Source: Acidovorax carolinensis (lineage in GTDB: Bacteria; Pseudomonadota; Gammaproteobacteria; Burkholderiales; Burkholderiaceae_C). From it: DNA of 64,000 nt. Position numbers and translations under genes: made by a program. Under the pieces are notes generated by a model, which had not been told where the DNA came from, made no database searches, and saw nothing but the letters and a program-made list of their open reading frames with translations. The stretch is from positions 3,155,001 through 3,219,000 of the forward strand of contig NZ_CP021361.1 in the NCBI RefSeq assembly GCF_002157145.1. Direction: 5' to 3'. Shown one piece after another: positions 15,014-23,953 of the stretch. The stretch's first letter is position 1, and each line of letters starts with the position of its first letter.

Positions 15014-15330
15014 GAATTTTTCTCTCACGAAGACGTCCGCAAGCGTAGCCTGCGATGGCTTCGTCAATGGTTAAAAAACATCAACCATCAAACGAAACCG
15101 GCATGCGCTCTGGGCGGATGCTGGTGGGCGTTGTTCGCCAGTCCTGCGCTGTCTGAGACAGCCGGCTGGCAAGCCCGGTGTGTGAGGGGAGATGCACAAT
15201 CTGCGTACAGTTTCCTGCGCAGCCTGCAATTATGACACGGATAGGGGTTTCCCCGCAAGCCCCTTGTTCGTAACATGCCGCCGTGGCGGTGGACTGATGT
15301 CTGCCGCGGGAACGCGGTGCTCAGCCAGCA
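15014..15330. other. 317-bp leader/intergenic region upstream of the helicase gene
   Basis: No convincing gene. On the minus strand this is the space between orn and the helicase start. Long leaders are usual for cold-regulated DEAD-box helicase mRNAs, so a long 5' UTR is plausible. GTCTGAGACAGCCGGCTGGC forms a small hairpin. I see no clear promoter. Confidence 0.35.
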
Positions 15331-15909
15331 TCAAACCGACAGCAGGTTCTTGCGGTAATGTGCCAGTTCGTCGATGCTTTCGTGCACATCGGCCAACGCC
15401 GTGTGCTTTTGCGCCTTCTTGAAGCTGCTGTAGGCCTCGGGCTTCCAGCGCTTGGCCAGTTCCTTGAGGGTGCTCACGTCCACGTTGCGATAGTGAAAGA
15501 AGCGCTCCAGCTTGGGCATGTAGCGCACCAGAAAGCGCCGGTCCTGGCCAATGCTGTTGCCACACATGGGCGCAGTCCCCTTGGGCACGTATCGCGCCAG
15601 GAATTCCAGTATCTGTTGCTCGGCCTCGGCCTCGGTCACCGTAGAGGCCTTCACCTTGTCGATCAGGCCGCTACGGCCATGCGTGCCCTTGTTCCAAGCG
15701 TCCATCTTGTCGAGCAGTTCATCTGCCTGGTGAATGGCCAGCACCGGGCCTTCGATGCGAGGCTCCAGTTGCGGGCCGGTCACGATCACGGCAATTTCCA
15801 GCAGGCGGTCGGTATCGGGCTCCAGGCCGGTCATCTCGCAGTCCAGCCAGACCAGGTTTTGGTCCGATTTGGAAAGCACGGGGGGTACGGGGTTGTTGGC
15901 TTCAGACAT
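15331..15909 (-). CDS. orn: Oligoribonuclease
   Basis: A 192-residue 3'-5' exoribonuclease of the DEDDh family that degrades RNA dimers to pentamers, including pGpG from cyclic-di-GMP breakdown. [13 protein letters not shown] holds the first two acidic residues, [16 protein letters not shown] the third, and [14 protein letters not shown] the final His and Asp. Size and motifs are complete. Start taken at ATG 15909; an alternative ATG lies three codons upstream. It is divergent from the M48 protease gene, with only 38 bp between starts, so the two promoters must overlap or one gene uses an upstream start. Confidence 0.95.
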   Translation of the reverse strand: MSEANNPVPPVLSKSDQNLVWLDCEMTGLEPDTDRLLEIAVIVTGPQLEPRIEGPVLAIHQADELLDKMDAWNKGTHGRSGLIDKVKASTVTEAEAEQQILEFLARYVPKGTAPMCGNSIGQDRRFLVRYMPKLERFFHYRNVDVSTLKELAKRWKPEAYSSFKKAQKHTALADVHESIDELAHYRKNLLSV

Positions 15910-15947
15910 GGCCGGCATTGTCGCTGATGGCCTAAACTCGCCCCCAC

Positions 15948-17255
15948 ATGCCCATTTCCGACGCCTTTTCGCCTTCCACCGCCCTCACATTCGCCTTTGC
16001 GGCGGTGATCTGTGCCGGCCTGCTGCTCAAGTTCTGGCTGGCCTCGCGCCAGATTCGCCATGTGGCCCAGCATAGGTCCAGCGTGCCCGAGGCCTTTGCC
16101 AAACGCATTTCGCTGGCCGCCCACCAGAAGGCCGCCGACTACACCATCACCAAGGCACGTTTCAGTCTGCTCGAGATGGCGCTGGGCGCCGCCGTCTTGC
16201 TGGGCTGGACGTTGCTGGGCGGGCTGGACGCCCTGAACCAGGCCCTGCTGGGCGCCTTGGGTGGCGGCATGGTGCAGCAACTGGCCTTGCTGGCGGCGTT
16301 TGTAGTCATCAGCGCCGCCATCGACCTGCCGGTGACGCTGTACCAGACCTTCGTCATCGAGCAGCGTTTCGGCTTCAACAAGATGACACCCGCCCTGTGG
16401 CTGGCCGATCTGGCCAAGTCTGCCCTCGTCGGCACGCTGATCGGCCTGCCCGTTGCGGCGCTGATCCTGTGGCTGATGGGCGCGGCTGGGCCTCTGTGGT
16501 GGCTGTGGGCCTGGTGTTTCTGGATGGGATTGAACCTGCTTCTGATGGTGATCTACCCCACCTTTATCGCACCGCTTTTCAACAAGTTCCAGCCGCTTGC
16601 AGATGAATCGCTCAAGGCCCGCGTCACTGCGCTGATGCAGCGCTGCGGCTTTGCGGCCAAGGGGCTGTTCGTGATGGATGGCAGCCGCCGCAGCGCCCAT
16701 GCCAATGCCTATTTCACCGGCTTTGGTGCCGCCAAGCGCGTTGTTTTCTACGACACCTTGCTGCGCCAGCTCTCGCCGGGCGAAGTCGAGGCCGTGCTGG
16801 CCCATGAGCTGGGGCACTTCAAGCACCGCCACATCCTCAAGCGCGTGGTGAGCCTGTTTGCCCTGAGCCTGGCCGGCTTTGCCCTGCTGGGCTGGCTGTC
16901 CACCCAAGTGTGGTTCTACACCGGGCTGGGCGTGCGCCCCAATATTTCCCTCGACCTGGCCGTGGCCCCGGCGCCCAATGATGCACTGGCCCTGCTGCTG
17001 TTCCTGCTGGCCGTGCCGGTTTTCACGCTGTTCATCGCGCCCCTGTTTGCCCAGCTGTCGCGCCGCCACGAGTTTGAAGCCGACGCGTATGCCGTGGCCC
17101 AGGCCAACGGGGGCGACCTTGCTGCGGCGCTGCTCAAGCTCTACGAAGACAATGCCTCCACACTCACCCCCGACCCGGTGTATGTGAAGTTCTACTATTC
17201 GCACCCGCCCGCTTCCGAGCGGCTGGCGCGCATGCCCTCGCCTGCCCAACCATGA
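15948..17255 (+). CDS. M48-family (Ste24-like) membrane zinc metalloprotease
   Basis: A 435-residue inner-membrane protein with several hydrophobic segments in its first 200 residues, then the zinc-binding HELGHFKHR near residue 286 and a downstream [14 protein letters not shown] that supplies the third zinc ligand. This layout matches CAAX-prenyl-protease/Ste24-type M48 enzymes of betaproteobacteria, probably involved in membrane protein quality control. It is followed directly by phhB, whose ATG overlaps its TGA as ATGA, so the two are translationally coupled with rsgA downstream. Confidence 0.88.
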   Translation: MPISDAFSPSTALTFAFAAVICAGLLLKFWLASRQIRHVAQHRSSVPEAFAKRISLAAHQKAADYTITKARFSLLEMALGAAVLLGWTLLGGLDALNQALLGALGGGMVQQLALLAAFVVISAAIDLPVTLYQTFVIEQRFGFNKMTPALWLADLAKSALVGTLIGLPVAALILWLMGAAGPLWWLWAWCFWMGLNLLLMVIYPTFIAPLFNKFQPLADESLKARVTALMQRCGFAAKGLFVMDGSRRSAHANAYFTGFGAAKRVVFYDTLLRQLSPGEVEAVLAHELGHFKHRHILKRVVSLFALSLAGFALLGWLSTQVWFYTGLGVRPNISLDLAVAPAPNDALALLLFLLAVPVFTLFIAPLFAQLSRRHEFEADAYAVAQANGGDLAAALLKLYEDNASTLTPDPVYVKFYYSHPPASERLARMPSPAQP

Positions 17256-17587
17256 CCACGATGTTGAAGAAAAAAGACTGGTCAGCGCTTACCCGCCGTG
17301 CGCTGACCGCTACAGAAATAGTAGCAAATCTGGCCAAGATCGAAGGCTGGTCGCTGGCTGGCGATGGCGCCCAGGTGGCCATCGAAAAGACCTTCCATTT
17401 CGCCAATTACTACGAAACCATTTCGTTCGTGAATGCCGTGGCCTTCGTTGCCAATGCACAAGACCACCACCCCGACCTGTCGGTGCACTACAACCGCTGT
17501 GTGGTGCGCCTGAACACGCACGACGTGCAGGGCATCTCCGCCACCGACTTCGATTGCGCGTCCCGGTTCGACGCCCTGCTGGCATGA
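17252..17587 (+). CDS. phhB: Pterin-4a-carbinolamine dehydratase
   Basis: A 111-residue cytoplasmic enzyme that recycles 4a-hydroxytetrahydrobiopterin formed by aromatic amino acid hydroxylases. The signature HFANYYETISFVNAVAFVANAQDHHPDL is nearly complete, with the catalytic His-His pair and the later RLNTHDVQGIS. The region coding residues 11-24 (ALTRRALTATEIVANL) coincides with one copy of the palindromic repeat at 17283-17325, which replaces the usual LT-EEIA start of the domain without harming the frame. The ATG at 17252 overlaps the protease stop codon. Confidence 0.92.
   Translation: MTTMLKKKDWSALTRRALTATEIVANLAKIEGWSLAGDGAQVAIEKTFHFANYYETISFVNAVAFVANAQDHHPDLSVHYNRCVVRLNTHDVQGISATDFDCASRFDALLA
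17283..17325 (+). repeat. Palindromic repeat copy 1 (within phhB)
   Basis: CAGCGCTTA...GCGCTGACC followed by GCTACAGAAATAGTAGC. It matches both halves of the family consensus and is read in frame in phhB. Confidence 0.65.
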
Positions 17588-17605
17588 GCATCGCCGCCCG
17601 CCCCC

Positions 17606-18549
17606 ATGACTGAACGCAGCGCCCTGATGGAAGGTTTCGTCGTGGCCGGCCACGGACGCCACTGCATGGTGGAGACCGCTGACGGGCAGCGCCGCATCTG
17701 CCATCCACGGGGCAAGAAGAGCCAGGCCGTGGTAGGTGACAGGGTGCTGTGGCAGGCCCTCCCAAGGGCCAGGGCGAGGAAGGCACCATCGAAAAGGTGC
17801 TGGAGCGGCGCAACCTGTTCTACCGCCAGGACGAGATCCGCACCAAATCCTTCGCAGCCAATCTCGACCAGATCCTGATCCTGATCGCCGCCGAACCGGT
17901 GTTCTCGGAAAGTCAGCTGGCCCGCGCGTTGATCGCCGCGGAAGCCGCTGGCATCCAGCCACTGATTGCACTCAACAAGAGCGACCTGGTGGAGCCCTTT
18001 GCCCGCGCCTGGGAACGCCTGCTGCCCTACCGCCACATGGGCGGCGGGCACCACTATGGCGTGCTGCCGCTGTCGCTGTCGCTATCGGGCGACGTGGACC
18101 GCGCGCTGCTCATGCAGCACTTGCAGGGTAAGACCACGCTGGTGCTGGGCCCCTCGGGGTCGGGCAAGAGCACGCTGATCAACCTGCTGGTGCCCGGCGC
18201 CACCGTACTGACGGGCGAAATTTCTCAGGCCCTGAATTCAGGCAAACACACCACCACCAGCACCAACTGGTACTGGGTGGACAGCGCCCGCACCACGGCC
18301 CTGATTGATTCGCCAGGTTTTCAGGAGTTTGGCCTGCAGCACATCGCCCCGATGCAGCTGGCCTCCTGCATGCCCGACATCGCTGCCCACGCCACGGACT
18401 GCAAGTTCTACAACTGCACCCATCTGCACGAGCCGGGCTGCGGCGTACTCAATGCGCTTGAAAATGGCTCTGACGCAGATGGAATAAGCGCAAGCCGCTA
18501 TCGAATATATAGCGACCTGTTTGCCGAGTTGAGCCACACCCGCTACTGA
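17606..18549 (+). CDS. rsgA: Ribosome small-subunit-dependent GTPase RsgA, apparent single-base frameshift
   Basis: A circularly permuted GTPase that helps mature the 30S subunit. An N-terminal OB-like part (HCMVETADGQRRICHPRGKK) reads in one frame to about 17756; the rest reads in the next frame with EGTIEKVLERRNLFYRQDE, NKSD (G4), GPSGSGKST (G1), DSPG (G3) and the zinc site with C-x-CTH-x-x-EPGCGV. One base appears missing near 17757-17765 (CCCTCCC). Either a sequencing error or a real inactivation; since the gene is otherwise intact, an error is more likely. The C-terminal ENGSDADGISASRYRIY is partly encoded by a palindromic repeat copy. Confidence 0.85.
18466..18513 (+). repeat. Palindromic repeat copy 2 (within rsgA)
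   Basis: GGCTCTGACGCAGATGGAATAAGCGC followed after a short gap by GCTATCGAATATATAGC. Read in frame near the RsgA C-terminus. Confidence 0.6.
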
Positions 18550-18591
18550 TCCCGCTCCCGTATCGGCCGCCCGGCATGGGCAGCCGGCCGA

Positions 18592-19578
18592 TCAACCCAA
18601 CAGACGCGCCAGGGTCAACAGCGCCAGCAGCAGCATCCACACCACCACGGAGCGCCAGACCAGGCCCACCACGCTGCGCAAATGACCCACCTCGGGCTCT
18701 CGACCGGGGGTGCTGTCGCTGTCGCCCATGTCGGCGTCGATTTCAAGCCCCTGCGGTGTCTGCAAATCGGCGCGGGCACGCAGGGCCTCGCCACCCAGCT
18801 GTACGTTGATGGCGCCCGCCGTGGCAGCCAGCACCACGCCGTCGTTGTCACTGGGAAAGCGCTGCGCATGAAAGCGCCAGCCTTCGATCGCCTCTTCAAA
18901 ACTGCCCACCACGGCGAAGCTCAAGGCGGTCATGCGCGCGGGCAACCAGTCCATCAAGGTCCAGGCCTGTGCCGCGGCGCGGCGCAACGCCGGGCTGGCC
19001 AGTTGCGCGCCCGCGCGCTCCTTATACTGCCAGTAGCGCGAAACGAATTCAGCCATCCGGTACAGCACGGCACCGGTGGGCCCCAGGCCCAGCGCCGCCA
19101 GCACGGAAAACCATGCCAGCACGCCAAACACATGGCGGTGTGCCGACAGCACCGAGTACTCGATCACATGGCGCACGATCTCGCTGCGTGGCAGCGCACC
19201 GACATCCACCTGCTGCCAGTCGGCCAGGCGTTCGCGCGCGCGGTCTTCATCGCCTTCTTCGAGCGCGTCGCGGATGCCGGTGAAATGGTGGCTGAACTGG
19301 CGAAACCCCAGGGTGACATACAGCACCGCCACGCTCCAGACCACTGCAAACGGCCAGCCCAGTGCCAGCATCAGCAGCCAGTGCATACCCAGGGTGACCA
19401 GGGCGGGAACGATGACCGCGAGACTCCAGGCCACCCAGCCATGGTGAGGCTTGCCCGCATCGAAATTGCGGCTGACCGACAAGGCCCACGCCCGCAGCCC
19501 CGCGTGGATGGGGTTGCTGCGAGCCAGAGGACGGGCCTGCTCGATCAGCAGAGCGAACAGGATGGCGAAGAAACTCAT
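18592..19578 (-). CDS. CobD/CbiB-family membrane protein
   Basis: A 328-residue inner-membrane protein with hydrophobic segments at the start (MSFFAILFALLIEQ), around residues 65-105, near 165-185 and at the very end (VVVWMLLLALLTLARLLG). FRQFSHHFTGIRDALEEGD and ADWQQVDVGALPRSEIVRHVIE, followed by a later FAVVGSFEEAIEGW, match the CobD/CbiB-like family widespread in Comamonadaceae. True CbiB is an adenosylcobinamide-phosphate synthase, but no cobalamin genes are nearby; the protein could instead be an AmpE-like sensor relative. Start at ATG 19578, before the first membrane helix. Confidence 0.7.
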   Translation of the reverse strand: MSFFAILFALLIEQARPLARSNPIHAGLRAWALSVSRNFDAGKPHHGWVAWSLAVIVPALVTLGMHWLLMLALGWPFAVVWSVAVLYVTLGFRQFSHHFTGIRDALEEGDEDRARERLADWQQVDVGALPRSEIVRHVIEYSVLSAHRHVFGVLAWFSVLAALGLGPTGAVLYRMAEFVSRYWQYKERAGAQLASPALRRAAAQAWTLMDWLPARMTALSFAVVGSFEEAIEGWRFHAQRFPSDNDGVVLAATAGAINVQLGGEALRARADLQTPQGLEIDADMGDSDSTPGREPEVGHLRSVVGLVWRSVVVWMLLLALLTLARLLG

Positions 19579-19636
19579 GGAGGGCAATGATACTGGGGCG
19601 GCGCGTCTTTGGGCTATCCAGGCGCTTGGCCCGCCA

Positions 19637-20356
19637 TCAAGCCTGCATGAAGCGGTAAAAGTTGCGCAGCATGCCCGCCGTGGCGCCCCAGATATAGCGG
19701 CTCTTGTCGCCATCCTGGTAGGGCATGGAGAACCACTCGCGGCGCACGCCTTGCCATTCATGAACGTGGCGCTGGTGGTGGGCCGGATTCAGCAAAAACG
19801 CCAGCGGCACCTCGAACACATCGGCCACTTCATAAGGGTTCGGGTGCAGCGCGCAGTCGGGTTGCACCAGCGCCACCACGGGCGTGATGATGAACGAAGA
19901 ACCGGTGACATAGGTGGGCAGCACGCCCAGCACTTCAACAAAGCGCCGCTCCAGCCCCACTTCTTCTTCGGCCTCGCGCAAGGCGGTGTCGGCCGTGGAG
20001 GCATCCTCCGCATCCGCCCGACCGCCCGGAAAAGCGACCTGGCCTGAGTGGGTGGACAGATGCGCCGTGCGCTCGGTGAGCAGCACCATGGGCTGTTCGC
20101 GCAGCACGATGGGTACCAGCACGGAGGCATGGGCCGGTTCGCGGTTCATGAACTTCTTTTCCAGCACCACCTCGGGCTTCCAAACAGGCGGATGGGCAAA
20201 ACGCGCCCGCAGGGCCTGCGGCGTCTGGGCCTCTGCCGGCACGGCGGGCAGATGCGCATCCACCCCCACCACCGGGACGGCGCGAGGATCGAAATCGGGC
20301 AGCGCCGACAGCGACGCAGGGAGGACCGATGGAACGGGGGTGGACGACGGATTCAC
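19637..20356 (-). CDS. nudL: Nudix CoA pyrophosphatase
   Basis: A 239-residue hydrolase. The segment LLTERTAHLSTHSGQVAFPGG and the Nudix box starting GGRADAEDASTADTALREA and ending EEEVGL fit the CoA-diphosphatase subfamily, which carries the extra sequence before the box. The C-terminal VPLAFLLNPAHHQRHVHEW and YIWGATAGMLRNFYRF are also typical. It removes oxidised or excess CoA by splitting it to 4'-phosphopantetheine and 3',5'-ADP. No ATG exists near the start; GTG at 20356 fits, giving VNPSSTP. It follows rplS but behind a strong terminator. Confidence 0.82.
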   Translation of the reverse strand: MNPSSTPVPSVLPASLSALPDFDPRAVPVVGVDAHLPAVPAEAQTPQALRARFAHPPVWKPEVVLEKKFMNREPAHASVLVPIVLREQPMVLLTERTAHLSTHSGQVAFPGGRADAEDASTADTALREAEEEVGLERRFVEVLGVLPTYVTGSSFIITPVVALVQPDCALHPNPYEVADVFEVPLAFLLNPAHHQRHVHEWQGVRREWFSMPYQDGDKSRYIWGATAGMLRNFYRFMQA

Positions 20357-20389
20357 GACAAGCCTGGAACGTAAGACCCAAGGGGCCGC

Positions 20390-20429
20390 AAAAAACAAAA
20401 AGCCGCTACAGGCAGATGCTGTAGCGGCT
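20390..20429 (-). terminator. Terminator of the rpsP-rimM-trmD-rplS operon
   Basis: Minus-strand stem AGCCGCTACA...TGTAGCGGCT followed by TTTTTGTTTTTTG, 23 bp after the rplS stop. Confidence 0.88.
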
Positions 20430-20451
20430 CCGGTCAGGGATGGCCTGTGCC

Positions 20452-20838
20452 TTATGCGGCGACGGGGGCCGCCACCTTGACGCGCGAAGGCAGCTTTTCC
20501 TTGATACGCGCCGACTTGCCGCTGCGTTCACGCAGGTAGTACAGCTTGGCGCGGCGCACATCACCGCGACGCTTGACTTCGATGTTGGCGATCAGCGGGC
20601 TGTAGGTCTGGAACGTGCGTTCCACGCCTTCGCCGCTGGAGATCTTGCGCACGGTGAAACCGCTGTTCAGGCCGCGATTGCGCTTGGCAATCACCACGCC
20701 TTCATAGGCCTGCACGCGCTTGCGCGTGCCTTCAACCACGTTCACGCTCACGATGACGGTGTCGCCAGGGGCAAACACGGGAATCGTCTTGTTCAAGCGG
20801 GCAATTTCTTCCGCTTCCAGGGTCTGGATCAGGTTCAT
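20452..20838 (-). CDS. rplS: 50S ribosomal protein L19
   Basis: A 128-residue ribosomal protein located at the 30S-50S interface. [44 protein letters not shown] and [15 protein letters not shown] are classical L19 sequence. It is the last gene of the operon rpsP-rimM-trmD-rplS on the minus strand. An in-frame ATG ten codons upstream is less likely than the conserved MNLIQ start. Confidence 0.97.
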   Translation of the reverse strand: MNLIQTLEAEEIARLNKTIPVFAPGDTVIVSVNVVEGTRKRVQAYEGVVIAKRNRGLNSGFTVRKISSGEGVERTFQTYSPLIANIEVKRRGDVRRAKLYYLRERSGKSARIKEKLPSRVKVAAPVAA

Positions 20839-20978
20839 TTTGGTATCCAACGATCTTGTCCGCGCCAAAAATGGCAGCGTCGGGATTGACGATTCAGGGT
20901 TTTGCGGCAGGCTTTGCAGGCAAAGCCTCTGGGCAAAACGGCCGGCCAGAGGATCGAAAAGCCTTTGATTATAGCAAT

Positions 20979-21737
20979 TCAGGCCAGCTTGGCCAACAAC
21001 GCCTCATCGGCGGGCGCCAAGCGCCCCGCTTTGCGTGCCGCATCGATCAGGTCGGGCCGGTGCCGGGCGGTGATGGACAAGCGCTGGTCGCGCCGCCAGC
21101 GCTCAATCTGGGCATGGTGGCCCGACATCAGCGGCGCGGGCACCGGGCGCCCTGCCCATTCCTCGGGGCGGGTGTAGTGGGGGCAATCGAGCAGGCCATC
21201 GAGTGCCGGATTGAAGCTGTCGAGCTGGTGGCTGCCCTCGTCATTGAGCACCCCGGGCTGCAGCCGTGCCACGGCATCGAGCAAGGCCATGGCGGCAATT
21301 TCACCGCCCGAGAGCACGAAATCGCCCAGACTCATCTGCAGATCGACATGGGCGTCGATAAAACGCTGGTCAATCCCCTCGTAGCGCCCGCACAACAACA
21401 CAGCGCCTGCGCTGGCCGACCAGCGCTCTACCGCCGCGTGGTTGAGGGTTTCGCCGATGGGCGAAAAAAGAACCAGCGGCGCCCGGTCGTCTGCCGGTTC
21501 CCCGCGCTCGGCCCGGATGGCGGCAAGACACCGTGCCAGGGGCTCGGCCAGCATCACCATGCCCGGGCCGCCGCCAAAGGGGCGGTCGTCCACGCGGCGG
21601 TAGTTGCCCTCGGCATGGTCACGCGGGTTCCACAGACGCACTTCGACCTGCCCGCTGGCGTAGGCGCGGCGGGTCACGCCGCTGGCCACAAACGGCGCAA
21701 ACAACTCCGGAAACAGGGTGATGATGTCAAAACGCAT
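20979..21737 (-). CDS. trmD: tRNA (guanine37-N1)-methyltransferase
   Basis: A 252-residue SPOUT methyltransferase that adds a methyl group to G37 next to the anticodon, preventing +1 frameshifts. [48 protein letters not shown] and the [14 protein letters not shown] region with the trefoil-knot SAM site are all present. It sits between rimM and rplS in the usual operon order; 32 bp separate it from the rimM stop. Confidence 0.97.
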   Translation of the reverse strand: MRFDIITLFPELFAPFVASGVTRRAYASGQVEVRLWNPRDHAEGNYRRVDDRPFGGGPGMVMLAEPLARCLAAIRAERGEPADDRAPLVLFSPIGETLNHAAVERWSASAGAVLLCGRYEGIDQRFIDAHVDLQMSLGDFVLSGGEIAAMALLDAVARLQPGVLNDEGSHQLDSFNPALDGLLDCPHYTRPEEWAGRPVPAPLMSGHHAQIERWRRDQRLSITARHRPDLIDAARKAGRLAPADEALLAKLA

Positions 21738-21769
21738 GGTGGTGCGCGGCGCGCGAAAGCGCGGGCCGA

Positions 21770-22339
21770 TCAGTAGTCCGGCTGCCAGTCGACCGTGATG
21801 CGCTTTTCAGGCAGATCCACCTTGTCGACAAACGCCGAGACGAACGGAATCATGCGCTCCTGGGTCTTGCCGTCTTGCTCGTAGGCCAGCACCAGCACGG
21901 TTTGCGGGCCGGTGGACATCAGCTCCTGCACCTGGCCCAGCGCCACGCCTTCACGGTTGATGACCTGAAGGCCGATCAGATCCACCCAGTAGTACTCGTC
22001 TTGCGTGGTGACAGGAAAGCCTGACCGGGGCACAAAAATGCGCGCGCCCCGCAAGGCCTCCGCAGCATCGCGGTCATCAATGCCCTGCGCCCAGGCCACC
22101 ACCGTGTCGGAATGGTCCTTGGCCTGGCGAATCTGCAACTGCACCGTGCCGGAAAACGTCTTGGCGCCGCGTTCAGATGGCTGCAGATACCAGCGTTTGG
22201 CGGCAAACAGCGCCTCCGGTGTGGCGCTGTGCGACACCACCTTGAACCAGCCCTTGACGCCCCAGGCATCGGCAATGCGCCCGACCTCGACGGCATCGGC
22301 AGGGAGTTCGGCGGGTTCGAGCGTCAGAGGTGCAGCCAT
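21770..22339 (-). CDS. rimM: 16S rRNA processing protein RimM
   Basis: A 189-residue ribosome maturation factor that binds S19 during 30S head assembly. EVGRIADAWGVKGWFKV is the N-terminal beta-barrel signature; the PRC-barrel half has YYWVDLIGLQVIN and ERMIPFVSAFVDKVDL. Its ATG at 22339 is preceded on the mRNA by a strong hairpin that lies between rpsP and rimM, which could reduce read-through and keep RimM and TrmD low relative to the ribosomal proteins. Confidence 0.95.
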   Translation of the reverse strand: MAAPLTLEPAELPADAVEVGRIADAWGVKGWFKVVSHSATPEALFAAKRWYLQPSERGAKTFSGTVQLQIRQAKDHSDTVVAWAQGIDDRDAAEALRGARIFVPRSGFPVTTQDEYYWVDLIGLQVINREGVALGQVQELMSTGPQTVLVLAYEQDGKTQERMIPFVSAFVDKVDLPEKRITVDWQPDY

Positions 22340-22360
22340 GGTGTATTTCGTGCAAAAAAG

Positions 22361-22406
22361 AAAAGGGCGGGTTCCGCCGGGCAAGCCAACGGAACCCGCC
22401 CTTTTT
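22361..22406 (-). terminator. Intra-operon hairpin between rpsP and rimM
   Basis: Minus-strand stem AAAAGGGCGGGTTCCG with CGGAACCCGCCCTTTT, followed by CTTTTTTG. It is 9 bp after the rpsP stop and about 22 bp before the rimM start. Strength suggests partial termination or attenuation. Confidence 0.7.
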
Positions 22407-22415
22407 CGGGGAGCT

Positions 22416-22667
22416 TTAAGCAGCCTTCTTGGCGGCTTGCTTGATCAGGCGGTCCACCGTGGGCGAGGACTGGGCGCCCACGCTTTGCCAGTACGTCAGA
22501 CGGTCTTGCACGATGCGCAGGCCTTCTTCAGTTTCCTTGGCGGTAGGGTTGTAGAAGCCGATGCGCTCGATGAAGCGACCATCACGGCGCACGCGCTTGT
22601 CAGCAACGACGATGTTGAAGAAAGGACGGCCTTTGGAGCCGCCGCGGGAAAGTCGAATGACGACCAT
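22416..22667 (-). CDS. rpsP: 30S ribosomal protein S16
   Basis: An 83-residue ribosomal protein. [21 protein letters not shown], the [10 protein letters not shown] segment and [18 protein letters not shown] are diagnostic. First gene of the rpsP-rimM-trmD-rplS operon; its promoter must lie in the 147-bp gap before the divergent acetyltransferase gene. Confidence 0.97.
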   Translation of the reverse strand: MVVIRLSRGGSKGRPFFNIVVADKRVRRDGRFIERIGFYNPTAKETEEGLRIVQDRLTYWQSVGAQSSPTVDRLIKQAAKKAA

Positions 22668-22814
22668 GATTTATCCTTCGGGTGGTGAACTCCGGCAACA
22701 TTTGCCTTGAGCCACAGTATTTGCAACCATATTCGCAACGCTTGAGACACGCGACATGGCCACCCGGCCAGCGACACGCTGCAAAGCCCGCGATTATATC
22801 CATTTCCCCCTTTC

Positions 22815-23336
22815 ATGCCCACTATCCGCCCCAGCACTGACCGCGATATCCCCGCCATCACTGCGATTTACCAACACCATGTGCTCTATGGCACGGGCAC
22901 GTTCGAGATCGATCCACCCTCTGAATCCGACATGGCCGCACGGCGCGCCGACGTGCTGGCACGCAGCTTGCCCTGGCTGGTGGCCGAAAAAGACGGACAG
23001 GTGCTGGGCTTCGCCTATGCCAACTGGTTCAAGCCGCGCCCGGCCTACCGCTTTTCTGCCGAAGACTCGATTTATGTGGCCGACAGCGCACGCGGCATGG
23101 GTGTGGGGCGCAAGCTGCTGGCCGAACTGGCGGCGCAGGCCGAGGCCGCTGGCGTGCGCAAGCTGCTGGCCGTGATTGGCGACTCGGCCAATGCGGGCTC
23201 GATCGGATTGCACCGAGCGCTGGGGTTCACTGACGTCGGCATTCTGCGTTCCATGGGCTGGAAATTCGGTGCCTGGCGCGACATCGTGCTGATGGAAAAG
23301 ACCCTGGGCGCCGGTGACACCACTTCACCGGAATAA
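22815..23336 (+). CDS. GNAT N-acetyltransferase (phosphinothricin/methionine-sulfone acetyltransferase type)
   Basis: A 173-residue acetyl-CoA-dependent enzyme. IRPSTDRDIPAITAIYQHHVLYGTGTFE at the start, PAYRFSAEDSIYVADSARGMGVGRKLLAEL with the acetyl-CoA loop (RGMGVGRKLL) and GFTDVGILRSMGWKFGAWRDIVLMEK near the end match the Pat/YncA family. These enzymes acetylate amino-acid analogues such as methionine sulfone, methionine sulfoximine or phosphinothricin. Divergent from rpsP. Single gene, possibly read with the downstream TM2-like gene. Confidence 0.85.
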   Translation: MPTIRPSTDRDIPAITAIYQHHVLYGTGTFEIDPPSESDMAARRADVLARSLPWLVAEKDGQVLGFAYANWFKPRPAYRFSAEDSIYVADSARGMGVGRKLLAELAAQAEAAGVRKLLAVIGDSANAGSIGLHRALGFTDVGILRSMGWKFGAWRDIVLMEKTLGAGDTTSPE

Positions 23337-23426
23337 TCGGGGCATGCACCATTACCCCCACGCTCCGCACTTCATGTGGTCACTTTCACCCGACTGCGCC
23401 GCTTTTCATCTGGGGGCGGCCCGGCG

Positions 23427-23873
23427 ATGAAAAACAAAACCGTGGCCGCCTGGCTCGCCTTCGTGGGCGGGCCTTTGGGCCTGCACCGCTTTTATCTGCA
23501 CGGCCTTGGCGACATGCTCGGCTGGCTGCTGCCCATTCCCACGGCGCTGGGCCTGTATGGCATCCAGCGGGTGCAGGAGTTGGGGCAGGACGATCATTAC
23601 AGCTGGGTGCTGATACCGCTGCTCGGGTTCACCATTGCAGGCTGTGCCCTGCAAGCCATTCTGTTTGGCCTGATGACGCCAGAAAAATGGAATGCCCGCT
23701 TCAACCCGGCGGCTGCGCCGGATGCGCCTGCCGGCCGCACGCGGTGGGCCACGATTTTCGCCATCGGCCTGGCGCTGATGTTCGGCACGGCCGTGCTGAT
23801 GGCGAGTCTGGCTTTCAGCTTTCAGCGCTATTTCGAATACCAGATCGAGGAAGCGCGCAAGATCTCGCAATAA
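23427..23873 (+). CDS. TM2-domain membrane protein
   Basis: A 148-residue membrane protein. The N-terminus MKNKTVAAWLAFVGGPLGLHRFYLHG, with LGDMLGWLLPIPTALGLYGIQR after it, is the TM2 pattern (two helices with a GxHRFY loop). Two more hydrophobic segments follow near residues 65-85 and 115-135, ending in a charged tail. Function of these proteins is not known. The ATG at 23427 directly precedes the conserved lysine-rich start; the open frame upstream has no similarity. Confidence 0.75.
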   Translation: MKNKTVAAWLAFVGGPLGLHRFYLHGLGDMLGWLLPIPTALGLYGIQRVQELGQDDHYSWVLIPLLGFTIAGCALQAILFGLMTPEKWNARFNPAAAPDAPAGRTRWATIFAIGLALMFGTAVLMASLAFSFQRYFEYQIEEARKISQ

Positions 23874-23893
23874 CGGCCCATCCTCAACAAAAA

Positions 23894-23942
23894 GAGCTGC
23901 CAGCGCTTATGAATAAAGCGGTGGAAGCTCTTTTTTTATAGC
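23894..23942 (+). repeat. Palindromic repeat copy 3
   Basis: GAGCTGCCAGCGCTTATGAA then TAAAGCGGTGGAAGCTC and TTTTTTTATAGC. It lies between the convergent TM2 and pit genes and may double as their terminator. Confidence 0.75.
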
Positions 23943-23953
23943 ATCTTGCGAAA

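Noticed and set aside
18592..19578. Cobalamin biosynthesis gene cbiB proper
   Set aside because: The family resemblance is real but no other cobalamin gene is near, so the symbol was not given.
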